A stretch of 64,000 nucleotides of DNA from assembly GCA_037954235.1 (NCBI GenBank), contig JBBMOA010000021.1:8943501-9007500 (forward strand), in the 5' to 3' direction. Below the pieces are notes generated by a model. That model was not told the origin of the DNA, made no database searches, and saw only the letters and a list, made by a program, of their open reading frames with translations. Source of the DNA: Aulostomus chinensis. Taxonomy: Eukaryota > Chordata > Actinopteri > Syngnathiformes > Aulostomidae. Shown here piece after piece: positions 1-13,958 of this stretch. Made by a program: the position numbers and the translations under genes. Within the stretch, counting starts at the first letter, position 1. The number at the start of each line of letters is the position of its first letter.

Positions 1-36
1 AGGAGAAATACACTTTTTCACCATCATTCCCTCAGC

Positions 37-565
37 AAAAAGAGCAAAGGAGACGGATACTCTTCTCTCCACTGTGCTGCGTTCGGAGCTGAAACCCACA
101 GAGAGGAAGCTAACCGCTATTTAGCTTTGCGCAATGAATGGTCGTGGATGGGAAGTGTTAGCATACCACCGTGAAAAGTAATCAAATAATTATCGTTCAG
201 CATCTTGGTTTGTCCAAAAGCAATCATCCTCATCCTCTCTTACAAAGTCGGCCATGATTAACAGAAGCAGTCACTCTTCAAGTCGTCAACACGTTTTGTT
301 TCTTTGTCCAAGTTTTAAAATGGTGCTGTAGTCATTCCAACGATTTCTCTGATTGTAAAATGACTTTACCTTGTTATCTTAAATGTTTCTTTCATAGTTA
401 ACCGAAGTTCTATCGACACATCAACGACTTTTAACTAAAGTGCACTAACACTTCACATCCACTTATATTCATTTGTGCTAAGCTAACTAGCGGTCACTGG
501 GTCTCAGCTGTCTCATGCACACAGAGAAGAGAGAGGAGTAACTGTCTTCTTGTCTGGCTCTGGAG
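37..565. mobile_element. Inverted-repeat element, family 1 (copy a)
   Basis: Two diverged arms face each other. The left arm (37-175) contains ...TTAGCTTTGCGCAATGAATGG and the right arm (440-565) contains GTGCTAAGCTAACTAGCGGTC. The right arm reads as the reverse complement of the left. There is no transposase. The arrangement fits a non-autonomous fold-back/MITE-type element inside a MAP3K3 intron. Confidence 0.6.
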
Positions 566-1245
566 TGGAAGACAATTCAAACTAATTTGGAAGAGTTTGG
601 GGGAGAAACGGCTCCTCATATAACTAGAAATATGTTTTGAAGAGGGAATCATCATGATTTAACACTTTTTCTCCTCTAAATTACTGAGGAAAGGATGAAT
701 GGAGCCGTGTCCTGGTAAATACCGGAGAAGCATTTGTTTAAATCCATCAGGAAGACAAGGATGAGACATGGATTAAGCCTTGAATATTTCTTTCCTCTCA
801 TATAAAAAAAAACCATACAAGAAGCAAAAAGAAATCTATCTGTTCTTTCACTGTCTTAAATCTCCTTTGATATCCTGTTTTCAGCTCCTGAGGAAATCAC
901 AGGAGCAAAAATCCAGTGACACTTGTGACGTATTTTTGGACTCTGGCAAAGGGGGACGGGGGGACGGGACACCTTCCTATGTCATTTCTCCTCGCCTCCT
1001 CACTCTCAGCTGTCAACAAGACACCTCAAGAGCTCTCTGGCTCTCCGAGGGCCACTAAAGCTTTATCGGTCATGCGCAGCGGTGCAGCCATGCCGAGCGG
1101 TCGCTCTCAAACTTGGCTCTGTCACTCACTTCTCCATCGTCTCTGCCAGTAAACTCCATTGAAACATACACGCATTTCCAATTTTCCAGACAATGTGAAT
1201 AGGACATTGAATTCTGCTCAGAAAAACAAAGAAAAAAAAACAACA

Positions 1246-1249
<4 letters not shown>

Positions 1250-1284
<35 letters not shown>
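1250..1284. repeat. (CA)n microsatellite
   Basis: About 17 CA units preceded by an A-rich patch, within MAP3K3 intronic sequence at the left edge. Confidence 0.95.
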
Positions 1285-1289
<5 letters not shown>

Positions 1290-2114
1290 CAGAAAGGCAG
1301 AGGAGGAGATATTAAAACACTCTGCTCGGGGACAGAGTCCACAGGCGACAGCAGCTCATTAAGACGCTCATTTAGAGAGAAAACGATCTCATAAACAGAG
1401 CTGTTCGGCTGACATCAACCGCTGTTTGTTGACAGCTGGCGACATTTCAGAATTGGTTTTAACAGATGTGGCTGCGAAGGATTAGATTGACTGTTTGGCT
1501 TTAAATGTGCGTGTACCCATTTTACAGACAACCAACTAAAATAATTACAACTGCAGACGTTATTTGTTATTTTATCGATGCTGTACTTGGGGGGGAAAAA
1601 AGAGAGAAAAAAACCTGACCCAGCGGTAAGTACGTTTTTACCATTTTTGAAGAATTTCAAGACTTAAGGTGTTGTTTCTTTTTTGTTTCGTACTTGTATG
1701 TGTTTTTTTTAATGATGCGCTCGTCACAAACTTTTCTCAGTCGCTGGAAATCGTTATTTTAATTGCATTACTTTCTGCTACATGGTTACTTTTGCAAATA
1801 ATGACAAGGAAATTAGCAACAAAAAATAATCGGAAAAATAGTAGGAGAAGTACATTTTTATTCATTTATTCATATGTGCTATCTTCAAGTTTGTTTTATT
1901 GCAAATTGTCTGATAAAACCGTTTGGTGTAATTTAGAAGATTCTGTTAACCATTTCCTCATTAAATTCACTTCTTTCGAAATTTCTTTGAAAAACATGAA
2001 TTAATCTATTTAAAAGGTCAAATTTGATTTACTTAAATACATTGCATTTATTCAAATAAAAGTGATATTAAACTATTCTGATGCCCATGAACCCTTGCCC
2101 TACATAATACGCAC

Positions 2115-5100
2115 CCCAGGCATAAACTCTACAAAAATAGTGAGTTTCTTCTGTTCCAGGTCCCGAAGGCAGCCATAGTACTGAACGATCCTCTCGTGAC
2201 GTAAGTTCTTCAGCAGCTGAATCTCACACTCCAGAGCGTTCACCTCCTGCAGAGAGAAGCCTTTCAGTGTCTCAATCAGAGAGAAATTCACATATATTTG
2301 AACTTTTATTGGAGCTCGTGATGTATTTCCCTCACCTTACTGGTTTCTTGACAGTCGGGGTCAAAGGGCACCTGCTTAGCGGCCAGCTCACGGCCCGTGT
2401 CAGCGTCATAGCAGAGGTAGACCTCCCCGAACGCCCCGCGGCCCAGGAGCTTTCCTTGCCGCCAGTTGACTGGCGCCCGCGGTGCTGCAGAAACAACACG
2501 CCAGGTGATGAAAATCCACCAGTAAATCACTTTATTACTCAGCCCCTAGAGGCAGACAGATCCCCTGTGATATACTGATTGGAACAAGCACTAACTCTGA
2601 AGCTTGTGTTGAAATAATCCGCAAGACCCACACACAGTAACTTCACCACATATCAAATCCACCGCAGTCGTTATGTAATTCCCATCTTAGACCCACTCAG
2701 ACTGGGAAACCCGGGATATCTGAGCCCAACCACACAATCAGCCGACAGAAAGCTGTCAGAACCGAGAAAATCAACTCAACAATGCTCATCCACCCAGACT
2801 TTGTTTGGTTTTAACAGGCTTCTCTGTGGCTGTTTAGATGGCGGCTGGGTTGGCGGGTGGGGTGCTGGAGACAGACATGTCAGCCACAGACTGCTGAGCT
2901 TTCACAGCGTCTGGGCAATGCTAGCCGAAACTCTGAGACGTGACGCTCTGAGTCTGACTTCAGGATGTGAGGCCATCTCTGCCTGCTGTGACACACAGTA
3001 TCTGCTGCCTCCCATTATACGTGGAATAAAATTATCATGACACCCCCTCATTTTAGCAGACTGTATCCATAATGGCAAACAGCAAAAGCAAATACCACCA
3101 TCATGTACTGCTACACTGCTAAGTACCATCTCCCTGTGTAGGATTCTCCTCTCTGTGTGCATTATCCAGGATGGCTAACGGATGGCTAATGGCTAGTTAG
3201 CTTAGCTGTAATGAAAGCTGCAGAAGTAACAGCGTCTCACAATTTCTCAACAGTTCTTTCATGTTCAACATAACCCTCGTTCTATTAATTCAGGCAAGGG
3301 CCGTTTTGGAGAATAGCGTATTCGAGGCTTCCATGCCTAACTGATAGCGTTTACTGAAGCTAAGCTAACTAGCAATTAGCCGTCCGGTGGAAGTCTGGAA
3401 CACAGTAATGCTCATAGAGAGGAAAGGAGGCTATCTGCTTGTTTGACACCAAAAAGTGAATTTTCCACTGTTCCTATGAGTGTTACAAGAAAATAGACAA
3501 TTATACGAAGAGACAGTGGGTTTTTTTTTGTTGTTTTTTAGTGCAAATAACAAGATGACACATCTACTGGGACAACTGAGGTCATCAAGAGCTGACTTGA
3601 TTCCTAGATAAGACATGTCCTTGAAAATTATTATGGTGATCAATTAGTATCTGTCCTTTTACACACAAATGTGGGGGATTATCTCTTTTTTCTGCTATAA
3701 ATCCTTCCAAACTACTAAACTTATACTGGTTAGACAAAAAAAAGTATGTTCATAATAACCTGCAGAGGGATTTATACCTTTTTCAGGCAGCATCGAAAAC
3801 ATGCTGATTTATGAAACCTATTCTTCACCAGCAGGAGAAAAGTCGGACTATTTATCTATCCAGCAGCAACCAGCATGAATATTTCCTTTTTTCTTCCCTC
3901 CTCCTCCTCAACAAGATGTTTCAGAGCAAACACTCACACTTGGCGGTACCACGCTGGCAGCTCTTGTCAGTACTTCTGCCCAGTGAACGCAGGTCACTGT
4001 ACTGCAGCGTACTGTCTCCATTATAACTGCGTGTTCGACTGGAGGGAACCAGCTGGAACAAGTTTTCCTGCGGCATGAAACTCCGCGGAAGTGTCCTGCG
4101 ACCTAAAAACACATATAAATAATAGACATATTAACGACTTAACACACAAGGGTCACTGCATCTTTTGTTTGCCCTGCAGATGAATTACTTTACAGGTGTG
4201 CCACAGAGCTGTTGGCCAGCAGCTCAAGCGGAGCGCTTCTTACCACTCCGCCCCACTTCCCCTCAGACAGGAAGCAGGGTGCTGTGTTTTTATACAAGTT
4301 CAGGTTCGCCACAGGGAAACGTAAATCACTGCTAGCCAAGGTTAGCCTCTGAGTAGGCAGTTATAAGCAGCTGCCTGGAACATGAAGCCAGCACTTCATG
4401 TACCACTGCTACACAGGGTGTTAAAAAAAAAAAACTAAAAAAAACTAAAATATTTAATCTTGAAGCAGAGTAAAGTAGAAGGAATGTGATCTTTCATCAG
4501 CCTGGGGTTGAAAAAAACAAAAAAATTCAGTGCTGTTTTGTTCTGAACACATAGTAACCTGTCTGTGCAACAATAGTGTCAGTGAGGCTGGTTTCTTACG
4601 ATCTCCATAGTCCTTGCTGCGATTGGGCAACTGGAACTGTCGAGGGAAAGTCCCTCCTTTCCCATGGCGACCTAAGGGGGGAGCAGTGAGACAGAGCTGT
4701 TAACAACAACTCTCTCGTTACAAGCAAACTTCACAATTTACACTTCTGCTCATTCATTTATTTAGCCCAAAACTGCAAGTTTGATTGATTTGAAACAGCG
4801 GCAAGCATACAAACTAGAGATGCTAAATAAAGTCAACAGAATTCCCCTTTTCGACTGAACACATCTGACAGACATTTCACTGCTTTTTAATCTTGGCGTG
4901 TGATGTCACTGTGGAGTGTGAAAGCAGAGGCGGAGACGACAGATTTCAAGCAAGGAAATGTATGGCTTCACTGCCGCCAAGAGAGCTGAAAACAGCTCAT
5001 GTGTGCTAGCTTAGCTATAGCTCTCAACCCAGTGGAGCAGTAACTAAAGGCAGGTGGGGAGCAGTGCTGACGCAGGCGAGCGCTGACACTCTCTCTCGCT

Positions 5101-7453
5101 CACACACACACACTAAACACAGAGCGGCGGAGCCACTTGCAATTGAAAGCAGCTGTTCTGTCAGATGACTACCTCCCCTTGCACTGTTTTTGTGGCCGTA
5201 TCCCATGGAGACGGGAGTTATTTTTTGTGTTTGGCAGTGCAGGATGGAGAGGAAAAATCTACTCACAGGGAATGATAAACAAATACTGTAGCCCTCAGCA
5301 GGAAGGGCCACACAGCTCTACATCAGGGAATGCGTGCATGTGTGCGTGCGAGCACGTGCATGCATGCAAGTGGGTCTTCAAGTGCTGCTGCAGCTCTATG
5401 AAGTTCCAAGTCTGTGTACACAATGTTCAGCACTCCCTCTGTAATTTACAGCACGGGGGTGGTGCAAGAGAAAAAAAAAAAAACAGAAGAAATGACCAGA
5501 TTGGGAGAGCTGCTATATGCTCCGTTCACAAGGAGCAGGGTGGCGTTATCTGTCATTCTGCTCTATTTGATCTGTGTTCTGAAGGAAGAGGGACAGACTG
5601 GGACCCGAGGGACCAGGAGAAGACCATTAGGGGGATGGGTTTCAAGAGGCGGATGAGCAAGGGCATGATCATAAAAAGCAATGCCTGGTAGAAATGGAAG
5701 AGGGGAATAAGAGATAGGAATGACAAAATGGACATAAAGTGGAGCAATCTAAGATCACAATGGCCTCATCTCCTCACGAGAGGCTCAGAAATACAACCAA
5801 GATTTCAAATATCTTGGACCTGGCTCTCATTTTGAGTATATACCACATGCTGGACAGTGAATCCAAAACTTTTTAAGCCTGCAGTGTGGCCCGTCCACCT
5901 CCATAGATGGGGCTAGCACCACCAGTGGCGAAGATAGCACTGCTAATTTTAACGCTAGCTCTGTCAGAATGCTGCAGTAATCCCCGCCTGCTGAACCCAT
6001 GAACTTGAGGCCTGACTGTTTCAACTCTTAATCCATATTTGATCAAGTTAGGAACCGAATTGGGCCCAAAGGGGCCTATCTTTTTCTGTCCCTGGAGGAA
6101 AGGTTAAATTGGGTGTGAATCCCTAGGGAACCTGTCTATGGACTTCCTCTGCCTCTGATTGGCTAGAACCTGGTGGTTCTGGGCATGTGGAGTGAGATGG
6201 ATCAGGGTCAGAGCCAATCAGAGGAAGAGTAGATGCGAATCTCTGCAGAATCCAGGTGAAAAAAATAAAAATAAACACTTGTTTTGGGAGGGTTTTGCGA
6301 GGATTCTTTTGGCCTTTCCCCCTGACAAACCCTATGGGGTACACATACCCCAGTTTGGCGATCATGGTGCTTAGATAATCAGCTTTACTTCTTTTCCTGT
6401 GATTTTGTGACCAACAATCACACGCTTTGTAATAATGAACAAGCTTATTGCATCTCTTTCTGCAGAGTTGACAATTATCTCGGCAGGAGTATTTTTAGAA
6501 CTGAACAGACGATAACAGTCGCAGGGTTGCTCATTCCTCTCTCCACTTACCTTTGTATTCATAGTTGAGGTTCAGGTAATTATTGTCGCGGTTGTTCTGC
6601 GAAAAAGGTGGACTGAAATGACAAGAGAGTTGGGAGGTGGGAGGGGCAGAGGGGTAGAGAAGTGATTTTCTATTTCAGTCAGTAATCCCCCCTTTCCCCC
6701 CACCTCCCACTCCCCGCTTATCTTCAAACAGTCTGCAGGCCTGAAACGTTCACAATCGCCGCGTCTGTGAAGCAACACAAAATGCTTGAAAATGACTTTG
6801 GTATTCAAAGCTTTCAGTCTTAACTGATGTGAAACAACAATGCCCTGAATTAGAGGAGATAAGGCGCGTGTTGAGAATGCCAGTGACATTATAGGAGGCC
6901 AAATCCTCTCGCGCGAACAATAAGAAAGTGAAAGTGTGTGTCGTTCTTGTTGAACTTTTCAATATGTGCATATACTTTAACACCCCCCCCAACCTCCCTG
7001 ACTCCCCGCGGCCTGCCCTGCCCCTATGACCCCGCAGAGAGTGACGTCTCTGCTGACCGTGGGGCGACATGGGGCCACGAGACCCTGGATAAGGGGCACG
7101 CATGCCCGCTCGCAGGGAAAAGTTCCATGCACTCGTTTCCTGCCATTGTTCTGCAGCCTGGAGTCCAGATAAGCCTCGTGCAGGTAGAGCTGTTTCCGCC
7201 CTACACTCTCTCAACTGCACTCTTGTTCGCTTTTTCTCTTCCCGTTAATTCAAAATCTCTCTTTTTCAGTCCTTCCACTTCATTCTTGCTCTTCTAACTC
7301 TGTTTCTCTCATAGTAATGGTGAAATACAGGCGTCCAGATAAGAGTTGCGTCGCGATAGCAACAGCAAAATGACCTGATTCCATTTCCTCGTGAGCAGCG
7401 GGCAGGGTGCTGGCCTTTATAAACTTCAGTCCGGTTTCTTGAGAATGTGTGAG

Positions 7454-7498
<45 letters not shown>

Positions 7499-7619
7499 AC
7501 ATGTGCGTGGACACGTGTGTGTGTGTGCACGCGTGAGTTCTCAACATGCAACAACTCTCCTATCACTCCAACATGAATGTGTGCATCATAAATCTAAATT
7601 CACAGCAGCTCATAAATCA

Positions 7620-7681
<62 letters not shown>

Positions 7682-10600
7682 GCCACCTGATGACTCACCT
7701 GTCCAGCGCTTGATCTATTGATTGACAGCTGCTTGACAGGGAGTTGTCTGCACTCCCAAAGGGATCCAGCATCTGACAGATGTAATCACACAAGAGAGGA
7801 CGGAGGGTCACCCAGCATGTAATCATGAGAGGGAGAACAGAACACAGTAAAGAGAGCAGAGTATTACTGCAGGGCGATATAACAGTGTGAGGGGGCACGA
7901 GTACTTTATGTAGTTGTGTCTCCTAAAAGGCTGAAAATACATTTTACATAAAACAAAACGGCCTCTTGTGAAACACCACTTTAACTGTTTATTAATCATC
8001 ATTATAAAGTTACCTCAACCATTTTCCTCTTTTCTAAAATGTAAGTAATTGTTTGTAAAGACTAAACACAACACAAAATAAATACCAAATCTTATTTTCA
8101 CACAGTCTGGATTGAAAAACAGTTATATACTTGCCAGTAGAGCAGTATATCAACAGATAATGAATGTCATCAAGAATCAAGATACACGTTTTTTTCCGTC
8201 CGAAAAAAGTGCCGGAGAGCAAATAATACTTTGGATGGATCGCAAAAGGAGATCGCCTGAAATGTTTGAAATTCAATTAATCTCATTCCATTTTTCATTA
8301 ATATGCTGGATGATGGGACATGTGACTTTCCATGTGACTTCATCAGCAGATATATTTATGTCAATATCAAAAAGGGGCATGTCAATATTATCTTATGAAT
8401 TTGTTTCTGTATTGTTATTTACTTTGAGCAACTTGCAGGCTTTTTCTTTTCTTTCAGCATCATGGATTATTATTTTGACTGGGTTTTTTTTTGGGCAATT
8501 TTTCATTTGGTTTATCATAATCTGGATTTGCAAAAACTGAGTGTCAGCAATAACAAGTAAAAGTTGCTTTTGCCAGTTTAGTTTACTTCAAAGGATAGTA
8601 AAATATCTTACATCTTCTTTATATTTATTAATATTAGATCCAATCCAGGGTTTAGTAACAATAATTTTCAAGTTTAGGATTATGGGAAGTGTTAAATTTA
8701 TGTTTTGGCCTAACGTTCAGTTTAGAGTAATTTAAGCAAACATTCCTGGATGAAAAAGGTGAAGAAAAGTCCTTATAAACAATAATATTCAAATTTGCAA
8801 TTCTTATCAAATTCTTGTGAAATAAATGAAATTGGGCAGCCAAGCGCCACAATAGTATCAAATCAACGAGTTGGTGTGTCATCACCAGCCCTGACAAATC
8901 CACGGTTAAATGAAGGATGATTTTTTTGGGGGGGGGGGGGGGGGGGGAAGCAAGTAGCACAGCCTTGAGGATGAGCAGGTGGAGAAAAGTCACACTACCA
9001 TGGACAGCAGTAATTTCCTCAACCAGGACAAGCACCCAAATGTGACTAAGGTTCAAAAGCAAAAGTTTAGGAATATTGATGATTTCGGTACTCCAGATTA
9101 TCTGGTCTGTTTTATGCCTGGTGCATCGGAAGTGATGGTCAAAAAACTAACACTGTGGCTCTAATCTAGCAACCCCCTGCACCTTGAACCAGAATTTGCA
9201 CCCAGATTATTCACCGTTTAACTAATATGAACGCCCCAAAGGCGCTCACACCGCGTGCTGTTGATCTCTTACAGCCGGCTCTGGCTTCTTTTCTTTTTCT
9301 TGTTTTAATTGTCCTAGACTAGAAGCTTTTTTTTCTGTGCGGTTGCTCTTACATTCTGGTCTTGAGTCTCAGGGATGAACTCCCCTTCGCTGTGGATGCT
9401 GGTGTAGGAACCCTGGCGAGCGATCTGCTGCTGCTCCTCAGGAACGCTACCCGGAGGCGGGGACGTCCGACCTGTGTGAAGGGAACCTGGGAGGGTGGCG
9501 GGTCGAAAGTGGGAGAGAAGGATTACATGCGTGAAGAAAAATTCACAAATGAAGGTGAGAGGGAATGGAGACGAAGAGATGAGAACGAGGGGCAGAGGAG
9601 AGAAAACGGCGTCAGTCTTATTCATGGGTACAAGTTCAACTGCGGCAAGAGAAGCAGGAATGATTTACTAAAGCACACAGCCGCCACCTCTAACCTCAAT
9701 TACTGTGACAAATGCGTGGCTGGCTGAGCTGCAGCGGAGACCGAGCACTTGTCCTTGACACAGTGAGAAGACCCGGAAAGTCTGAGAGACAGAAATACTG
9801 GAGAAGTGCAGGGGGCCATAGGTACAAAAAGGAACTGTAAATATATCTGAATAAACAGGGGAGTTTTTTTTAACTGAAAGTCAAAACTGTAACTCCTCCG
9901 TCCCCCCCTCCTGCTGCTATACATCACCGAGGTACCCAGGCTTCACAGCTTCACTCAACCATCCAGTGGGACCTTCTCTCCTTGTCACCTCTCATCTGCC
10001 ATCACTCCCTCCACTTCCATCTCACAGACTCTACTCCTGTCTGACTGACAGGCGCAAGTTGATTTGATACAGTTTACATGAGTCAGGATGGTGACGGCGC
10101 TGACATTATTGCTGCGGTGAGACATAGATTGACGCTGGCAGCGATCATTTTCTGTGTTTGTTTGCTGCGTGTGTCTGAGGTTGAGATATGACCTTTCTGG
10201 AGAGACGTGATAAGAAGGGAAAGACAAAAGTCGTGTGTGGAGAAAACTGAACCTTTATGCTAAGATTCCAAACCAGCAGGGAGAAAAACATAACTGGAGC
10301 CACCGAGCCTGACATGACGAGCAAAAGACCAGTAGTCCGTCTTTACTCGGGCTTGGATTAACATTTAAAAACTTTTCACAATCGATGATCAGTAAAGGTA
10401 ACTTTTGAGGAAATGTGCTTATTTGCCATCTTCTCCAGAGCCAGAAAAGAAGCTGGATACTCTTCCCTCATCTATGCTGCTTTAGGAAGCTGAGACGCAC
10501 AGAAATGTGCTAACTGCTAATTAGCTTAGCACAATGAATGGTAGTGGGTAGGAAATGTTAGCCTATAATGTTTAATAGAACCCTGACATGCAGTTTATTT

Positions 10601-13600
10601 ATTGTTTTTACGTTTTTTTGGCCTTGAGTTTACATTTTGGTGTTTTTATTGTCGGTTTCTTCTGACTTGAGTGGATGCAAGCGGCTGACTTAATGAAGTT
10701 CCTTAGGTATAAATAAAGTTCTAATAAAACTTATCCGTCTAACATTAGTCAAAAGCCTTCAAATGCATTTTCTCCAAACCAAAACAGTCTTAACATGAAC
10801 ATAACTGTGGTTAGGGATAACATTCATTGAGAAACAATTAAAAGTGATGATCACATGCTAACACTTCCCATCCGCTACCATTCTTTGTGCTAAGCTAACT
10901 AGCGGTCAGCCTGTCTCTGCTCCTTAATTTGCACACAGAGGAAAAAAGGGTCTCTATCTTCTTGTCTGAATTGTAAGAGGATGCTAATAAGCCTATTTCC
11001 CCCAAAAGGTGGTATAGCGCACATTAAGACGCTGTCATATCCCCAAATGTTTGAATCAGTCCTCAACATAACCAACATAATTCAGTCAATAAAAGTAACA
11101 AGTTCAGTTTTCAACCCTGAATAGTGAATCCCTTATTGTGATAGCATCCTGACTAGCTGTGATTCTCTGTCTAACAGAATAATTGTTCCATCTAATCAAA
11201 GTGATGATGGCGACTGAGAGCTGCTTGGTATGGGAGCTGAAGCTTGTCCTTGCTCTGACCTCATGTTTTTCTCGCTGTTACAGTTGTCACTTTCACCTCC
11301 CATTTGCATTTGTCCATTCAGAAAAAGCCTGTCACCTTGACATTAACATTCCTACGACTGTGGCATCACTGTCTCGCTGTTGTAAATTGACACTGACAAG
11401 CCACCCTTGAAGTCTGTAGACCAGGAGCCTCAGCAGCCCTCAGCAGGATCTGTCTCCCTATTCTGGGATTCCATCAGGTGTGAGGAGGCGAGAAGAACAC
11501 TTTTTTATCAATGGTGACTTTACTTTCATGTGAGCGTCCCTACAAGTTGGCTCACCTGTTGAGTGTTTGCGCACTCTCTCCGAGCCTTTGAGCAGGGAGC
11601 CTTTCAGATCCCCCAGAGACCGCGACGACCTCATCTCGCTCTGTTTGTCCCTGCTGTTCACCTGTAGGTACTACAAGGAGAGGAAAACACACAAGGGAAA
11701 AGAAGAGTGGATGGGGGGGGGGAGTATGGTGTTACATCATTGTCCGATTACATCATCAGGTTGGTGGAGGAAGTTTGTTTCCTCTTAGCTAGAGATTGGA
11801 TCAGCTCTGATGTGGTTGACTCAGACAGTTCTAAAAAGAAAGTCACCTCAATGACGAAAAAAAAAAAAACCTTCTCATGCTTGCGCGCGCGCGCGCACAC
11901 ACACACACACACACACAGCTGTGTTCTGTAAATGTTGGTCATAAACTCACATGGTTGTTCTTGGAGGTTTTCAGCAGAATCCTGAGGAGTCCGTTGGTCC
12001 CCGAGCTGCAGCTCAGACTCAGCACCGCCTGATCCAGGTCCTCCTGCGTCTTCAGGGGCAGCAGCAACTGAATGCACATGAGAACAAAGAGCATGTGACC
12101 TTTTGGTTGTCCTTTATTCCACCATGACATTAAGTACGAGCATCAGACCTGTAGATGTTGTTGCTGACATGCATCACCTACTCAACCCTGGTCGGGCGTC
12201 TGTTTCAGTTCACAAATATCACTGTTGACTTTATTGTTTTTCTACTGAACTGCAAAAATCAATGGTTTGACAAGAATATCTGTTGAATATCTAATCCAAA
12301 ACTACAAATCTTACAACACTGTATCTTCTTTAAGATATTGTCCGTTAAAATCTGTGTTAAGTTATGGGTCTTTTTTCTGTAAGTCCTGTTAATTTTGCGA
12401 ATTGCTTCCAACAAAAAAAAAAACTTATCAAAAACTGGTGTGTCTATTCTTCCCATCTTGAACTAAATCTGGTAGTGATTTGGAATCTGTAGGTCACATG
12501 ACATGGAAGCTCTTGAAGACAACAGTTAGTTTTCCAGTACATGAAAGATGTATTTTGCACTATAATAATCCTATAAGGCAAAAAACAAAACAAAACAAAA
12601 CAACTGCGATGAAAAGAGATGTGGCCTGCACTTCCCATTGAATACGAATACATGGTTCAGATTTGGAGTCCCTAGGTCACATGACACGGAAGCCATATGT
12701 TTCAGAGCAGCATGTCTACCTCTTTCTCCATAAAGAACATGTCCATCTGCTGGCCAAAGGCCTCTGTCACTTTCTGCAGCAGCTCCTTGATCTTCAGCGG
12801 CCTTTGGAACGGGATTATTCTGGGAAACAAGGGGAGGGGGGCAACACAGTCAGAGGTGTTGTGTTTATGTTAAAAAAAACTCTTTCTACACCTCCAATAG
12901 AGAAGAGGGAGAGGTCATGTGGGTGAAGGAGAGGAATGAGCAGTGGGATTTAATTAGGACTTTAATTAATGCCAAGACAGCAGAGCCATATGAGGGTGCT
13001 GGTCTCCTGTGATGCCTACGTGTGTGACTCGGTGTGCATGCCGTCCGTCCGTCTGTCTGACTCCCAGCTTATCAGTGAGTGTATATATATGGATGCTGTG
13101 TGTGTTTGTAAAACTCTACATGCATGAGTGTGCTTCCCAATCAGTGTGTGCATCAGCCACTGTTTCAACACCAGCGGGCCTCTCATCGAAGCCAGCACAA
13201 AGGCAGATGGGAAACTTCCTGAGAGGAAAAGGGGGAAGAAAAAAAAAACTGGAGCGGCAGCAAAAAGCAGCAGGATGTGTGTCTTTCCCTCCTCTTCTAA
13301 AGAGTGACAGAGTGAAAGATACAGAGACGCGGAGATATTTACAGACTGTGAGAGGAGAGACAATAAAGTAGACAGCCTGAGAAAATAAAGGCAAGAAAGA
13401 GGAGGAGATTCTCTCTGGCGTTTATTCTCCTCTCTGTTCCATCTATCTCTCCTCTTTTTTTTCTGCTTTTGAAGAATCTCCAGCGTGCTATCTCTTTATA
13501 GTATCCTGATAAAAGGACTTGTTTTATCCCATCATTTCCTCATCAGAGCAAAAGACGCTGCCTATCTTGATGACTGCTCATTGGTTTCCTCATTTGAGGA

Positions 13601-13927
13601 GAGGATTCTGGGAAGAGGGAGGCCTGCAGATCAGAGGCGAGCAGCAGCACAGCTAAACACTTGCTGTCTCTGTTTATACTCAGCGATGATGTGTCTGATA
13701 AAGAGCTGCAGGGATGTGGAGGAGGTGGGAGGGGGGAGGAGGGGCTGAAAAAGAGGATGCTGCTCCAAGAGATATGGCTTTCCCTTCCTCTGTGCAAGCA
13801 TGTGGACACACACTCAGTCACAGAGAAGAAGAAGGAGGAAAAAAAAAATCACAAAAACACAGAAAATATTTGCACACATCCCAATGCTACTCTTATTAAC
13901 ACAATCACTGAGAGAGTGAAAGAGAGA

Positions 13928-13958
<31 letters not shown>

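Larger units (their letters stand above)
1..2114 (-). other. MAP3K3 intron at the left edge
   Basis: Intronic sequence following the exon that ends at 2115 (donor GTGCGTAT). Apart from family-1 copy a and the CA tract I see no exon. The next kinase exon (starting at the glycine-rich-loop-distal GSVKDQ segment of the family) was not found here, so it must lie further left. Confidence 0.7.
4672..11555 (-). other. MAP3K3 introns across the linker region
   Basis: Introns separating exons 6551-6612, 7699-7772 and 9353-9471. They contain the paired GT/CA tracts, a poly-G run, family-1 copy c and a C-rich patch at 6,984-6,991. No additional exon was recognised. The segment around 6,600-6,720 is pyrimidine-rich, as expected upstream of an acceptor. 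Confidence 0.65.
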
